Assembly (NCBI GenBank): GCA_004294445.1
Contig: REAZ01000010.1
Location: 1 to 64,000, forward strand
Direction: 5' to 3'
Source: Cytophagales bacterium
GTDB lineage: Bacteria > Bacteroidota > Bacteroidia > Cytophagales > Thermoflexibacteraceae
DNA: 64,000 bases
Shown here: piece after piece, positions 8,759-16,490 of the stretch
Position numbering within the stretch: the stretch's first letter is position 1
Layout: each line of letters begins with the position of its first letter
Notes under the pieces: model-generated
Seen by the model: only the letters and a program-made list of their open reading frames with translations
Databases searched by the model: none
Told to the model about the DNA's origin: nothing
Position numbers and translations under genes: made by a program

Positions 8759-9604
8759 ATGTTGTTCAAAATAAAGCATATCACCCATTATAAATACTCC
8801 TCAGAGGTGTTTTTAGAACCGCATTTGCTAAGAGTAGCCCCTCGCACAGATGCCTATCAGGTGCTTAAAACATTTGAGTTGGAGATTTTTCCCCTACCAA
8901 CGGTCAAAAATGCTAATATGGGGCTGACCAATCCGCATGACTATATGCTATGGTTTGAGGGAAATACCAAAGAGTTCAAAATTATCGCTACCTCGATGGT
9001 AGAAGTCATGAATGCGAATCCTTTTAGCTTTGTTATTTTTCCATTTACAGCCACTCAACTGCCAATGCGCTATTCTGATACGGTAAATGAGCAGCTTATT
9101 CCCTGCCTGAAGCAAATAACTAAAGATGAAAGAGTATATAAATTAGCGAAAGAGCTTATGCTTGATATTGATTTTCAGACACTTCCGTATGTAGCACATC
9201 TTTCTCGCTATCTGCAAAGAAATTTTAAGATAGAGGAAGTTCGCCCTAATTCCTTGCCCGCAACTCCAGAGCTTACGCTGGACAAAAAAGCAGGAACACA
9301 CCGAGATTTGGCATATTTGCAAATGGCACTTTGCAGAGAAGCGGGCATAGCCGCTCGATACGTAAATGGCTATTATATAGACGATTCCGATAAAAAATAC
9401 TTACATTCGTGGGTAGAGGTTTATTTGCCCGGAGCAGGCTGGAAGGGGTTTGATGGCACTACGGGAATGGCAGTAGGAGATAGACATATTGTGATTACTG
9501 CTGGAGCAAATCCTTCCTTATGTGCCTTAGTAACAGGAACTTTCAGGGGAAATGCGCACTCCGATTTGGAAACTACTATCGAAATTACTGAAATGTTTTC
9601 TTAA
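8759..9604 (+). CDS. Transglutaminase-fold protein lacking the catalytic cysteine
   Basis: The 281 residues resemble the bacterial transglutaminase-like family: an N-terminal beta domain (about 1-80, beginning FKIKHITHYKYSSEV) and a papain-like core (about 125-250). The core usually carries GxC(R/Q)D. Here it reads GTHRDLAYL, so His181 stands where the nucleophilic Cys should be. The other triad members are present: His216 in LHSWVEVY and Asp232 in WKGFDGTTG. A nearby Cys192 lies in the following helix and is not in the nucleophile position. It may be a pseudo-enzyme or binding protein. It has no signal peptide. It sits 42 bases after the channel gene and 39 bases before argF'. Confidence 0.8.
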   Translation: MLFKIKHITHYKYSSEVFLEPHLLRVAPRTDAYQVLKTFELEIFPLPTVKNANMGLTNPHDYMLWFEGNTKEFKIIATSMVEVMNANPFSFVIFPFTATQLPMRYSDTVNEQLIPCLKQITKDERVYKLAKELMLDIDFQTLPYVAHLSRYLQRNFKIEEVRPNSLPATPELTLDKKAGTHRDLAYLQMALCREAGIAARYVNGYYIDDSDKKYLHSWVEVYLPGAGWKGFDGTTGMAVGDRHIVITAGANPSLCALVTGTFRGNAHSDLETTIEITEMFS

Positions 9605-9643
9605 ATTTTTATACCTATTTTTTACAAATTTCAATTTTTACGA

Positions 9644-10588
9644 ATGAAGCGTTTTACAAGTGTAAATGATGTAAATAATCTTTCAGCCCTCGTACAAGAG
9701 GCTATACAGTTAAAAAAAAATCCATACCAACATAAGCATTTAGGGCAAAATAAGGTATTAGGGCTTATCTTCATGAACCCAAGCCTTCGCACGCGCCTAA
9801 GCACGCAGCGAGCAGCTATGAATCTGGGAATGAACGTAATAGTAATGGATATAAACAAAGATGGTTGGAAATTGGAAACGCGCGAGGGCGTAATAATGGA
9901 CGGAGATGCCGCCGAACACGTCAAAGATGCTGTAGCAGTCATGGGGCAATATTGTGATATTATTGGCGTGCGAGCCTTCCCTTTGTTGCAGAATAAAGAG
10001 GAGGACTATGCAGAAAATGTAATTAATCAGTTTATTAAATATGCGGGCGTGCCTATCATCAGCTTAGAATCGACTACGCTGCACCCCTTGCAGTCTTTTG
10101 CCGACTTGCTCACGATTACAGAGTACAAAAAAACAGCAAAGCCCAAAGTAGTCCTTACGTGGGCACCGCATCCCAAAGCCCTCCCGCAGGCAGTCCCTAA
10201 TTCTTTTGCCGAATGGATGAGTGCCGCAGATGTGGACTTTGTAATTACCCACCCAGAGGGGTATGAGTTAGACAAAAAATACACTTGGAATGCCAAAATA
10301 GAATACGACCAAAACAAAGCCTTTGAAGGGGCGGAGTTCATCTATGCCAAAAATTGGTCGTCTTATCATCATTACGGGCAAATTTTGAGTAAAGATCGCC
10401 ATTGGACTGTTTCTGCTGAAAAAATGAAACTCACTGATAATGCGTATTTTATGCACTGCCTACCTGTTCGCCGAAATGTAGTAGTCAATGACGAGGTGAT
10501 AGACAGCCCAAACTCTATTGTTATTCCGCTTGCGGGCAACCGACTTTGGGCAGCTCAAACAGTATTAAAAAAGATATTAGAAGGATAA
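9644..10588 (+). CDS. argF': N-succinylornithine (or N-acetylornithine) carbamoyltransferase
   Basis: Transfers carbamoyl phosphate to an N-acylated ornithine in the acetyl/succinyl-citrulline variant of arginine biosynthesis. The 314 residues show the carbamoyl-phosphate loop FMNPSLRTRLSTQ, HPLQSFADLLTI, TWAPHPKALPQAVPNSFAEW and HCLPVRRN, closely following the Bacteroides fragilis ArgF' pattern rather than ordinary OTCase. Acetyl versus succinyl preference is governed by one position: Glu in the Xanthomonas acetylornithine enzyme and Pro90 in the B. fragilis succinylornithine enzyme. Here it is Ala90 (GDAAEH). Loss of the Glu favours succinylornithine. No other arg gene is adjacent. Confidence 0.88.
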   Translation: MKRFTSVNDVNNLSALVQEAIQLKKNPYQHKHLGQNKVLGLIFMNPSLRTRLSTQRAAMNLGMNVIVMDINKDGWKLETREGVIMDGDAAEHVKDAVAVMGQYCDIIGVRAFPLLQNKEEDYAENVINQFIKYAGVPIISLESTTLHPLQSFADLLTITEYKKTAKPKVVLTWAPHPKALPQAVPNSFAEWMSAADVDFVITHPEGYELDKKYTWNAKIEYDQNKAFEGAEFIYAKNWSSYHHYGQILSKDRHWTVSAEKMKLTDNAYFMHCLPVRRNVVVNDEVIDSPNSIVIPLAGNRLWAAQTVLKKILEG

Positions 10589-10625
10589 CAACCAACAATA
10601 AACAAACAATTAATAAAAAAAACGC

Positions 10626-11075
10626 ATGAAAAAATTATTTTTACTAATCATTACTCCGTTGCTGCTTTGTGCCTGCAACGTAAACCTTATCAATGAGCAC
10701 AAAGATATGCCGAAAATGGCTTGGGAAAAGCAAAACCAACTTAGCTTCACCGCCGAAATGCCAGAAGTAAAAGAATATAACATGAAATTACATTTGAGGC
10801 ATACATCACACATTCAGATTGGGAATATAGCCGTAAAACTCACAATTACTCCTGATAATCAACCGAATGAAGCTATAGTCCAAGATTTGCTCATTCCTAT
10901 CAGGGATAAAGATGGGCATCTTACTGGCTCGGCAATGGGCGACATTTGCGATACGGAATTTCTCACCAAATTTGCCCCTAAGCAAAAAGGAAAATATACA
11001 TTTACTTTGGCGCATCAAATGGAGGAAGACAAAGTAGAATCTATCATGGAAGTTGGCTTTAGCATTGAAAAATAA
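10626..11075 (+). CDS. gldH: Gliding motility lipoprotein GldH
   Basis: A 149-residue lipoprotein: hydrophobic leader ending LLLCAC with the lipidated Cys near residue 17, so it is probably anchored facing the periplasm. The body follows the GldH pattern: W about 16 residues after the Cys, LSFTAEMP, YNMKLHLRHT, DKDGHLTGSAMGDI, KGKYTFTL and a final VGFSIE. GldH is required for gliding in Flavobacterium johnsoniae and accompanies the GldI/J/K/L/M/N machinery of type IX secretion. It lies 37 bases after argF' and 4 bases before the oxoprolinase start. The sequence is divergent but the spacing of conserved residues is convincing. Confidence 0.8.
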   Translation: MKKLFLLIITPLLLCACNVNLINEHKDMPKMAWEKQNQLSFTAEMPEVKEYNMKLHLRHTSHIQIGNIAVKLTITPDNQPNEAIVQDLLIPIRDKDGHLTGSAMGDICDTEFLTKFAPKQKGKYTFTLAHQMEEDKVESIMEVGFSIEK

Positions 11076-11079
11076 GAAC

Positions 11080-14000
11080 ATGACTTGGCAAATTTGGATT
11101 GACACAGGCGGAACTTTTACAGATTGCATTGCTATCTCGCCCGAAGGCAAAGAGCAAAATATCAAGGTATTGAGCAGTAGCAGGCTTAGGGGAAAAATAG
11201 TAGAACAAATAAATGAAACTACATTTGGCGTACAAGCAAATTGGCAAGTAGGGCAAGATATTTTCAAGGGATATGAAATTAACTTGCTCAAAAAGCCCAA
11301 ATCTGCCGCTCAAGGAAAGATAACAGTAGAAAAGTATGATTCACAAAATCAGCTACTTACCTTGTCTATGCCTCTGTTTGAGCCGTCATTTCCCGCATCT
11401 TCTCCGAAGGCACAATTTGTAGCCCTCGATTTCGAAATTACCGCCCATGAAGAAGCCCCAATTTTAGCGGCACGAATTGCTACTCAGACGGCATTGAATC
11501 AGGCTTTGCCGTCTATACAGATGCGGCTTGGCTCCACCAAAGGAACAAATACCTTGCTGGAACGCAAAGGTGCAAGAGTTACTTTCCTCATTACCAAAGG
11601 TTTCAAAGATTTGCTCAGGATAGGTACGCAGCAACGTCCCAATCTTTTTGCCCTAAATATTGTAAAACCCTCACTCCTTTGTGAGGAAGTGATAGAAGTT
11701 GAGGAACGCTTGGACAGCAACGGAAATATTTTGATAAAACTTACTGATAATGAGATAAATAGCATTATACAAAATCTTAAAAAGCAAGACGTAGAAGCCG
11801 TTGCTATAGCTTTTTTGCATAGCTATCTGAACCCAAGCCATGAATTATTGCTAAGGGCAAAATTGTTGGAAGCGGGATTCAAATTTATTTCTTTATCTTC
11901 TGATTTGGCTAACGCTATTAAAATTCTACCGAGAGGGCAGACAGCCGTAGTCAATGCCTATCTTTCGCCCGTGATTCATACGTATTTGTCGTCTATAAAA
12001 AATACCATTTTATCAAAAAATAACAGCAATGAAAGTTCTACGCTTAAAGTAATGACAAGTGCAGGCGGGCTGATAGAGGCAGACTTTTTTAACCCAAAGG
12101 ACAGTCTTTTGAGCGGTCCCGCAGGAGGCATAGTTGGGGCAGCAGAAACGGCAAAACTATCAGGTTTTCAAAAAATCATTACTTTAGATATTGGCGGCAC
12201 AAGCACAGACGTAGCGCGCTATGATACCAATTTTGATTATCAATTCGAAACTCGTATCAATGATATACAATTACTTAGCCCAAGTTTGGCAATAGAAACT
12301 GTGGCGGCAGGCGGAGGTTCTCTTTGCACTTTTGATGGATTCAAATTGACCGTAGGACCCGAAAGTGCGGGGGCAAATCCTGGTCCCGCTTGCTATGGAG
12401 TAGGGGAGATGTTGGCAATGACTGACGTAAATTTATTGCTTGGGCGGCTCTCTCCCGAAAATTTCAACATACCCATTGAAATTTATTTTGCACAGCAGGC
12501 TCTTGAAAAAGTACAAAAACAGATATATGAATCTACAGGAAATTTGCTCATACAAAGCGAAATTTTAGAAGGATTTGTGCAGATAGTCAATGAAAAAATG
12601 GCAGAGGCTATTCGCAAAATTTCGGTAAGTAAGGGGTATAATCCACAGGAATATGCCCTGCTTGCTTTCGGCGGTGGCGGCGGGCAGCACGCTTGCAGTG
12701 TTGCCAAACTATTGAATATCAATCAAATAATAATTCCATATAAAGCAGGATTGCTAAGTGCTTTTGGAATGGGAATGGCACAAATAGAACGAATTGCTTC
12801 AGTGCAACTTCTGAAAAATTTGCAAGAAGTTGCCGATACGCTACAGAATACACTAAACAATCTGAAGGAAAAAGTATTTCAAGAACTTCAAAAAGAGGGG
12901 TTTGATGCATCATTTATTGAGCTAAAAGTGAGCTATGCCTATTTGCGATTCAAGGGACAAGACAGTACGATAGAAATAGCGTTTGCAGATGGCAGCGAAA
13001 AGGCTATTCATTTGCTCATAGAAGGCTTCAAAGAGAAATATATAAAAATCTATGGGCATTGGATTGGAGATGCACAAATAATTGAAATTGAATCTATTAA
13101 AGCTATTGCAGTAGGTATTTCTCAAAAAAATTCAGTGGTTAGTAAAAATATTAATGAAGAAAATAGCTATTTCCCCACACCAGAAAAACATACACAAACG
13201 TACTTCAATGGCAGTTTTGAGGAGACACCTATTTTTATTTGGGAAAAGCTGAAAGTTGGGGCAACTATCAGAGGGACAGCCCTTTTACTTTCCAAAAATA
13301 GTAGTATTTTTATAGAAGATGGTTGGGAGCTTGCGATTTATGCAGCAAATAATGCGGTGATGAAATATTCTTCGGCAAACACACAACGAACCAAGATAGG
13401 AAATCAGGCAATTGATTTAGAATTGTTTACCAATCGTTTCAAAAGTATTGCCGAAGAGATGGGGGCATTGTTGCAACGGACTTCTTTCTCTGTGAACGTG
13501 AAAGAACGCTTGGATTTTTCTTGTGCTTTGCTTGATTCCGAAGGAGAGCTTATAGTCAATGCACCTCATATTCCTGTGCATTTGGGCAGTTTAGGAATTT
13601 GCGTAAGAACTTTAAAAAATACAATTTCTATGCAAGAAGGAGATGTGATTATCACCAATCACCCCAATTTTGGTGGCTCGCACCTACCCGATATTACCTT
13701 AGTTGCTCCTGTTTTTTCTGAAAATCAAATAGTTGGCTATGTAGCAAATAGGGCGCATCATGCAGAGATAGGTGGGAAGCGCCCTGGCTCTATGCCTCCC
13801 GATGCTACTTGTTTGGCAGAGGAAGGTGTAGTAATTTTCCCTACTTACTTAATAAAAAACTTTGAACCTCAATGGAATAGCATACGGAATACCTTGCTAT
13901 CTGCTCCGTTCCCTACGAGGGCAGTACATGAAAATTTGGCAGACTTAAATGGTGCTTTGGCTTCTGTGAAGGCGGGTATTGATGCTTTGCAGCAGCTTTG

Positions 14001-15000
14001 CAAAAAATTTAGTATAGAAAAAGTACAATTTTATATGCAAGCACTCAAAGATCATGCACACGAGAGTTTGCAAAAAAGTTTGGACAACTTTGTAACGCTT
14101 AAATCTCCTGCGGTGGCATTGATGAGCGGTTTTATATCGAGAAGTGTATTGCTTTCTGCAAGTGAATCTTTGGACGATGGCACAGTGCTAAGTGTTCGTT
14201 TCGAGATTGAGCAAAACGAGCAAAATGAGTATGAAATAATAATAGATTTTGCGGGAACATCACCAACTCATAAGGGAAATCTGAATGCTACGCCCGCAAT
14301 CGTCAATAGTGCGGCGATTTATGTCTTGCGGCTACTTTTGGATACTAATATCCCTCTGAATGAAGGTATTATGCGGAATGTAAAATTAAAAATTCCCACA
14401 AATACATTATTAAATCCGATATTTTCTGAAGATATTTTCGAATGCCCTGCGGTGGTAGGTGGCAATACGGAAACAAGTCAGCGTTTGGTTGATACTTTAC
14501 TCAAGGTGTTGGGATTAGCTGCTTGCAGTCAAGGCACGATGAATAACTTACTCTTTGGTAATGAGCATTTTGGCTACTATGAAACAATATGCGGCGGTAC
14601 GGGGGCGGGCGATGGCTTTCATGGGGCAGACGCAGTGCATCAGCACATGACCAACACCCTAATCACAGATGCCGAAGTATTAGAATTACGCTATCCCGTT
14701 CGCTTAGAACGCTTTGCTATCAAAGAAAAATCGGGAGGGGCGGGCAAATGGCAAGGCGGTAATGGCATCATCAGGGAAATTACTTTTCTGGCAAATGTGT
14801 CTTTGAGTGTGCTTACACAGCATCGGAAAATTGCTCCGTATGGCTTGGGAGGGGGCGGAAGCGGCGAGGTAGGCAAGCAATACATAGTTCGCAAAAATGG
14901 TCAAATAGAATTGCTAAGGGGGTTAGACAAAAAAGAAATGGAAAGCGGAGATAGGATAATAATGGAAACGCCAGGCGGCGGCGGATTTGGACAGAGATAA
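11080..15000 (+). CDS. 5-oxoprolinase / hydantoinase A-B fusion
   Basis: ATP-dependent opening of 5-oxoproline (pyroglutamate) to glutamate, or a related cyclic amide. The 1306-residue chain fuses an HyuA-like half (about 1-770) and an HyuB-like half (about 790-1306), the architecture of eukaryote-type 5-oxoprolinase. The first ATP-fold loop DTGGTFTD is at residues 8-15, GSTKGTNTLLERKG follows, and a second phosphate loop IGGTSTDVARY lies near 372-382. The HyuB part starts ELFTNRFKSIAEEMG and ends GTPGGGG-like (METPGGGGFGQR). The frame is open nine codons further up, inside gldH, but the ATG at 11080, 4 bases after the gldH stop, is the fitting start. Confidence 0.9.
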   Translation: MTWQIWIDTGGTFTDCIAISPEGKEQNIKVLSSSRLRGKIVEQINETTFGVQANWQVGQDIFKGYEINLLKKPKSAAQGKITVEKYDSQNQLLTLSMPLFEPSFPASSPKAQFVALDFEITAHEEAPILAARIATQTALNQALPSIQMRLGSTKGTNTLLERKGARVTFLITKGFKDLLRIGTQQRPNLFALNIVKPSLLCEEVIEVEERLDSNGNILIKLTDNEINSIIQNLKKQDVEAVAIAFLHSYLNPSHELLLRAKLLEAGFKFISLSSDLANAIKILPRGQTAVVNAYLSPVIHTYLSSIKNTILSKNNSNESSTLKVMTSAGGLIEADFFNPKDSLLSGPAGGIVGAAETAKLSGFQKIITLDIGGTSTDVARYDTNFDYQFETRINDIQLLSPSLAIETVAAGGGSLCTFDGFKLTVGPESAGANPGPACYGVGEMLAMTDVNLLLGRLSPENFNIPIEIYFAQQALEKVQKQIYESTGNLLIQSEILEGFVQIVNEKMAEAIRKISVSKGYNPQEYALLAFGGGGGQHACSVAKLLNINQIIIPYKAGLLSAFGMGMAQIERIASVQLLKNLQEVADTLQNTLNNLKEKVFQELQKEGFDASFIELKVSYAYLRFKGQDSTIEIAFADGSEKAIHLLIEGFKEKYIKIYGHWIGDAQIIEIESIKAIAVGISQKNSVVSKNINEENSYFPTPEKHTQTYFNGSFEETPIFIWEKLKVGATIRGTALLLSKNSSIFIEDGWELAIYAANNAVMKYSSANTQRTKIGNQAIDLELFTNRFKSIAEEMGALLQRTSFSVNVKERLDFSCALLDSEGELIVNAPHIPVHLGSLGICVRTLKNTISMQEGDVIITNHPNFGGSHLPDITLVAPVFSENQIVGYVANRAHHAEIGGKRPGSMPPDATCLAEEGVVIFPTYLIKNFEPQWNSIRNTLLSAPFPTRAVHENLADLNGALASVKAGIDALQQLCKKFSIEKVQFYMQALKDHAHESLQKSLDNFVTLKSPAVALMSGFISRSVLLSASESLDDGTVLSVRFEIEQNEQNEYEIIIDFAGTSPTHKGNLNATPAIVNSAAIYVLRLLLDTNIPLNEGIMRNVKLKIPTNTLLNPIFSEDIFECPAVVGGNTETSQRLVDTLLKVLGLAACSQGTMNNLLFGNEHFGYYETICGGTGAGDGFHGADAVHQHMTNTLITDAEVLELRYPVRLERFAIKEKSGGAGKWQGGNGIIREITFLANVSLSVLTQHRKIAPYGLGGGGSGEVGKQYIVRKNGQIELLRGLDKKEMESGDRIIMETPGGGGFGQR

Positions 15001-15087
15001 TTTTACTATCAAAAAATCGTTTTTTATAATAGAAATAGAAAAGTTTTATTACTTTAGTGCAAAAATTTAAAGCATCAAACTCCATAT

Positions 15088-16404
15088 ATGATTCTTCGAA
15101 ATAGTATTTATGCAATTCTGACATTATTGTTTAGCTTGCTCGCTTTTACTTATCTGATACTAAACAGACCTGATAAGTACATAGACGAGTTGCTTTTTAT
15201 TGCATTATCGGGTTGCTTGAGTCTGTTGTATATTGTATTGCGTATATTGCTTTTGCATCCGCTTGCCCAACTTGCCATCAAAAGTGCAAAAATGGCAAAG
15301 GGAGATTTGAAACAAAATATAAGTCAGAAAGCAATAGGGGAAGTGGGGGAAATAGCCAAATCTATACTGAGCATCGTTAATACTATAGACGATGCTACGA
15401 ACTTTATCAAGAAAATAGAAATAGGCAAAATAGATTTGGCTTCAAACATACTTAAAGGAGATGACCAACTTTCCAATGCCTTGAGGAGTATGAGTTGGCA
15501 GATGCAAAAGATAGCAGACGAGGAGCGTCAGCGAAGTTGGGCTGTAGAGGGAACTGCTCAGTTTGTGCCTATTCTTCGGTCTAATAATGATGATATCCAA
15601 GCCCTTTGCGATAATATTATTTCTCACTTAGTAAGGTACGTAAAAGCACAGCAAGGCGGACTTTTTATAGTCAATGACACTACCTCTGCCGTAGGCGAGC
15701 GTTACTTGGACTTGTATGCGTGCTATGCCTATGAGGAACATAAACTATTACAAAAACGTATCGAAATAGGCGAGGGATTGGTAGGGCAGACCTATTTACA
15801 GGGGGAAACACTCCTGCTTGAAGATGTTCCGAATGACTATATAAAAGTTTTATCAGGTTTGGGGACATCAGTACCAAAAAACGTCTTGATTATTCCTATG
15901 AAGGTAAATCAGCAAGTTTTTGGTATTGTGGAACTTGCATCTTTCTTTAAATTTGAACCCTATCAAGTAGAGTTTATCGAAAAATTGGGGGAGAATATTG
16001 CCGCCACAGTAGCGAATGTGAAAGCAAATGAAAGAAACAGGCGACTATTAGAGGAAGCCCAACTTATAGCTGAACAACTACGTTCGCAAGAGGAAGAAAT
16101 GCGACAGAATGTAGAAGAACTTCAAACTACTCAGGAAGAAATGCACCGCAAGCAAGACGAACTTGAGGCTGCCAACAAAAAAATGGAGGCTAACGAAGCT
16201 ATCTTGAAAAGAGCCTTTGAAAAAACTAAGCTAAGAGAACAGGAACTAAATGCAAAGCAGTTAGAGATACAAGAGCTATTAGAAGCCTCAAAAATGCAAG
16301 AAGAAGAAATGAGGCAGAATGTAGAGTATTTTTCAGAAAGAGAAGAAAAAAATATAGAACGCATAAGAGAATTAGAAAGAGAGTTGGCAAAATTTAGGAA
16401 ATAA
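15088..16404 (+). CDS. Membrane GAF-domain protein with long coiled coil
   Basis: A 438-residue signalling protein. Two N-terminal membrane helices (about 5-26 and 32-55) are followed by a HAMP-like helix (AKMAKGDLKQNI) near 65-95, a GAF domain near 160-310 (GLFIVND, GEGLVGQTYLQGE, IIPMKVNQQVFGIVELAS), and a highly charged coiled coil from about 320 to the end. The coil carries two copies of EEEMRQNVE. No kinase, cyclase or phosphatase domain follows, so the output must come from a partner or from dimerisation. It converges on the WD-repeat lipoprotein gene across a strong hairpin. Function is unknown beyond a sensory role. Confidence 0.8.
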   Translation: MILRNSIYAILTLLFSLLAFTYLILNRPDKYIDELLFIALSGCLSLLYIVLRILLLHPLAQLAIKSAKMAKGDLKQNISQKAIGEVGEIAKSILSIVNTIDDATNFIKKIEIGKIDLASNILKGDDQLSNALRSMSWQMQKIADEERQRSWAVEGTAQFVPILRSNNDDIQALCDNIISHLVRYVKAQQGGLFIVNDTTSAVGERYLDLYACYAYEEHKLLQKRIEIGEGLVGQTYLQGETLLLEDVPNDYIKVLSGLGTSVPKNVLIIPMKVNQQVFGIVELASFFKFEPYQVEFIEKLGENIAATVANVKANERNRRLLEEAQLIAEQLRSQEEEMRQNVEELQTTQEEMHRKQDELEAANKKMEANEAILKRAFEKTKLREQELNAKQLEIQELLEASKMQEEEMRQNVEYFSEREEKNIERIRELERELAKFRK

Positions 16405-16436
16405 TTGAGTACTGTGAGAAACGCTGAAAAAAGCAA

Positions 16437-16469
16437 AAAGGCAACAAACCTTTTCGTTTTGTTGCCTTT
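16437..16469. terminator. Bidirectional intrinsic terminator
   Basis: A perfect 12-bp stem (AAAGGCAACAAA 16437-16448, TTTGTTGCCTTT 16458-16469) with a 9-base loop lies between convergent genes ending at 16404 (+) and 16491 (-). A- and T-tracts at both stem bases allow use in either direction. Confidence 0.8.
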
Positions 16470-16490
16470 GAAAACTCTTATTTTTTAGGA

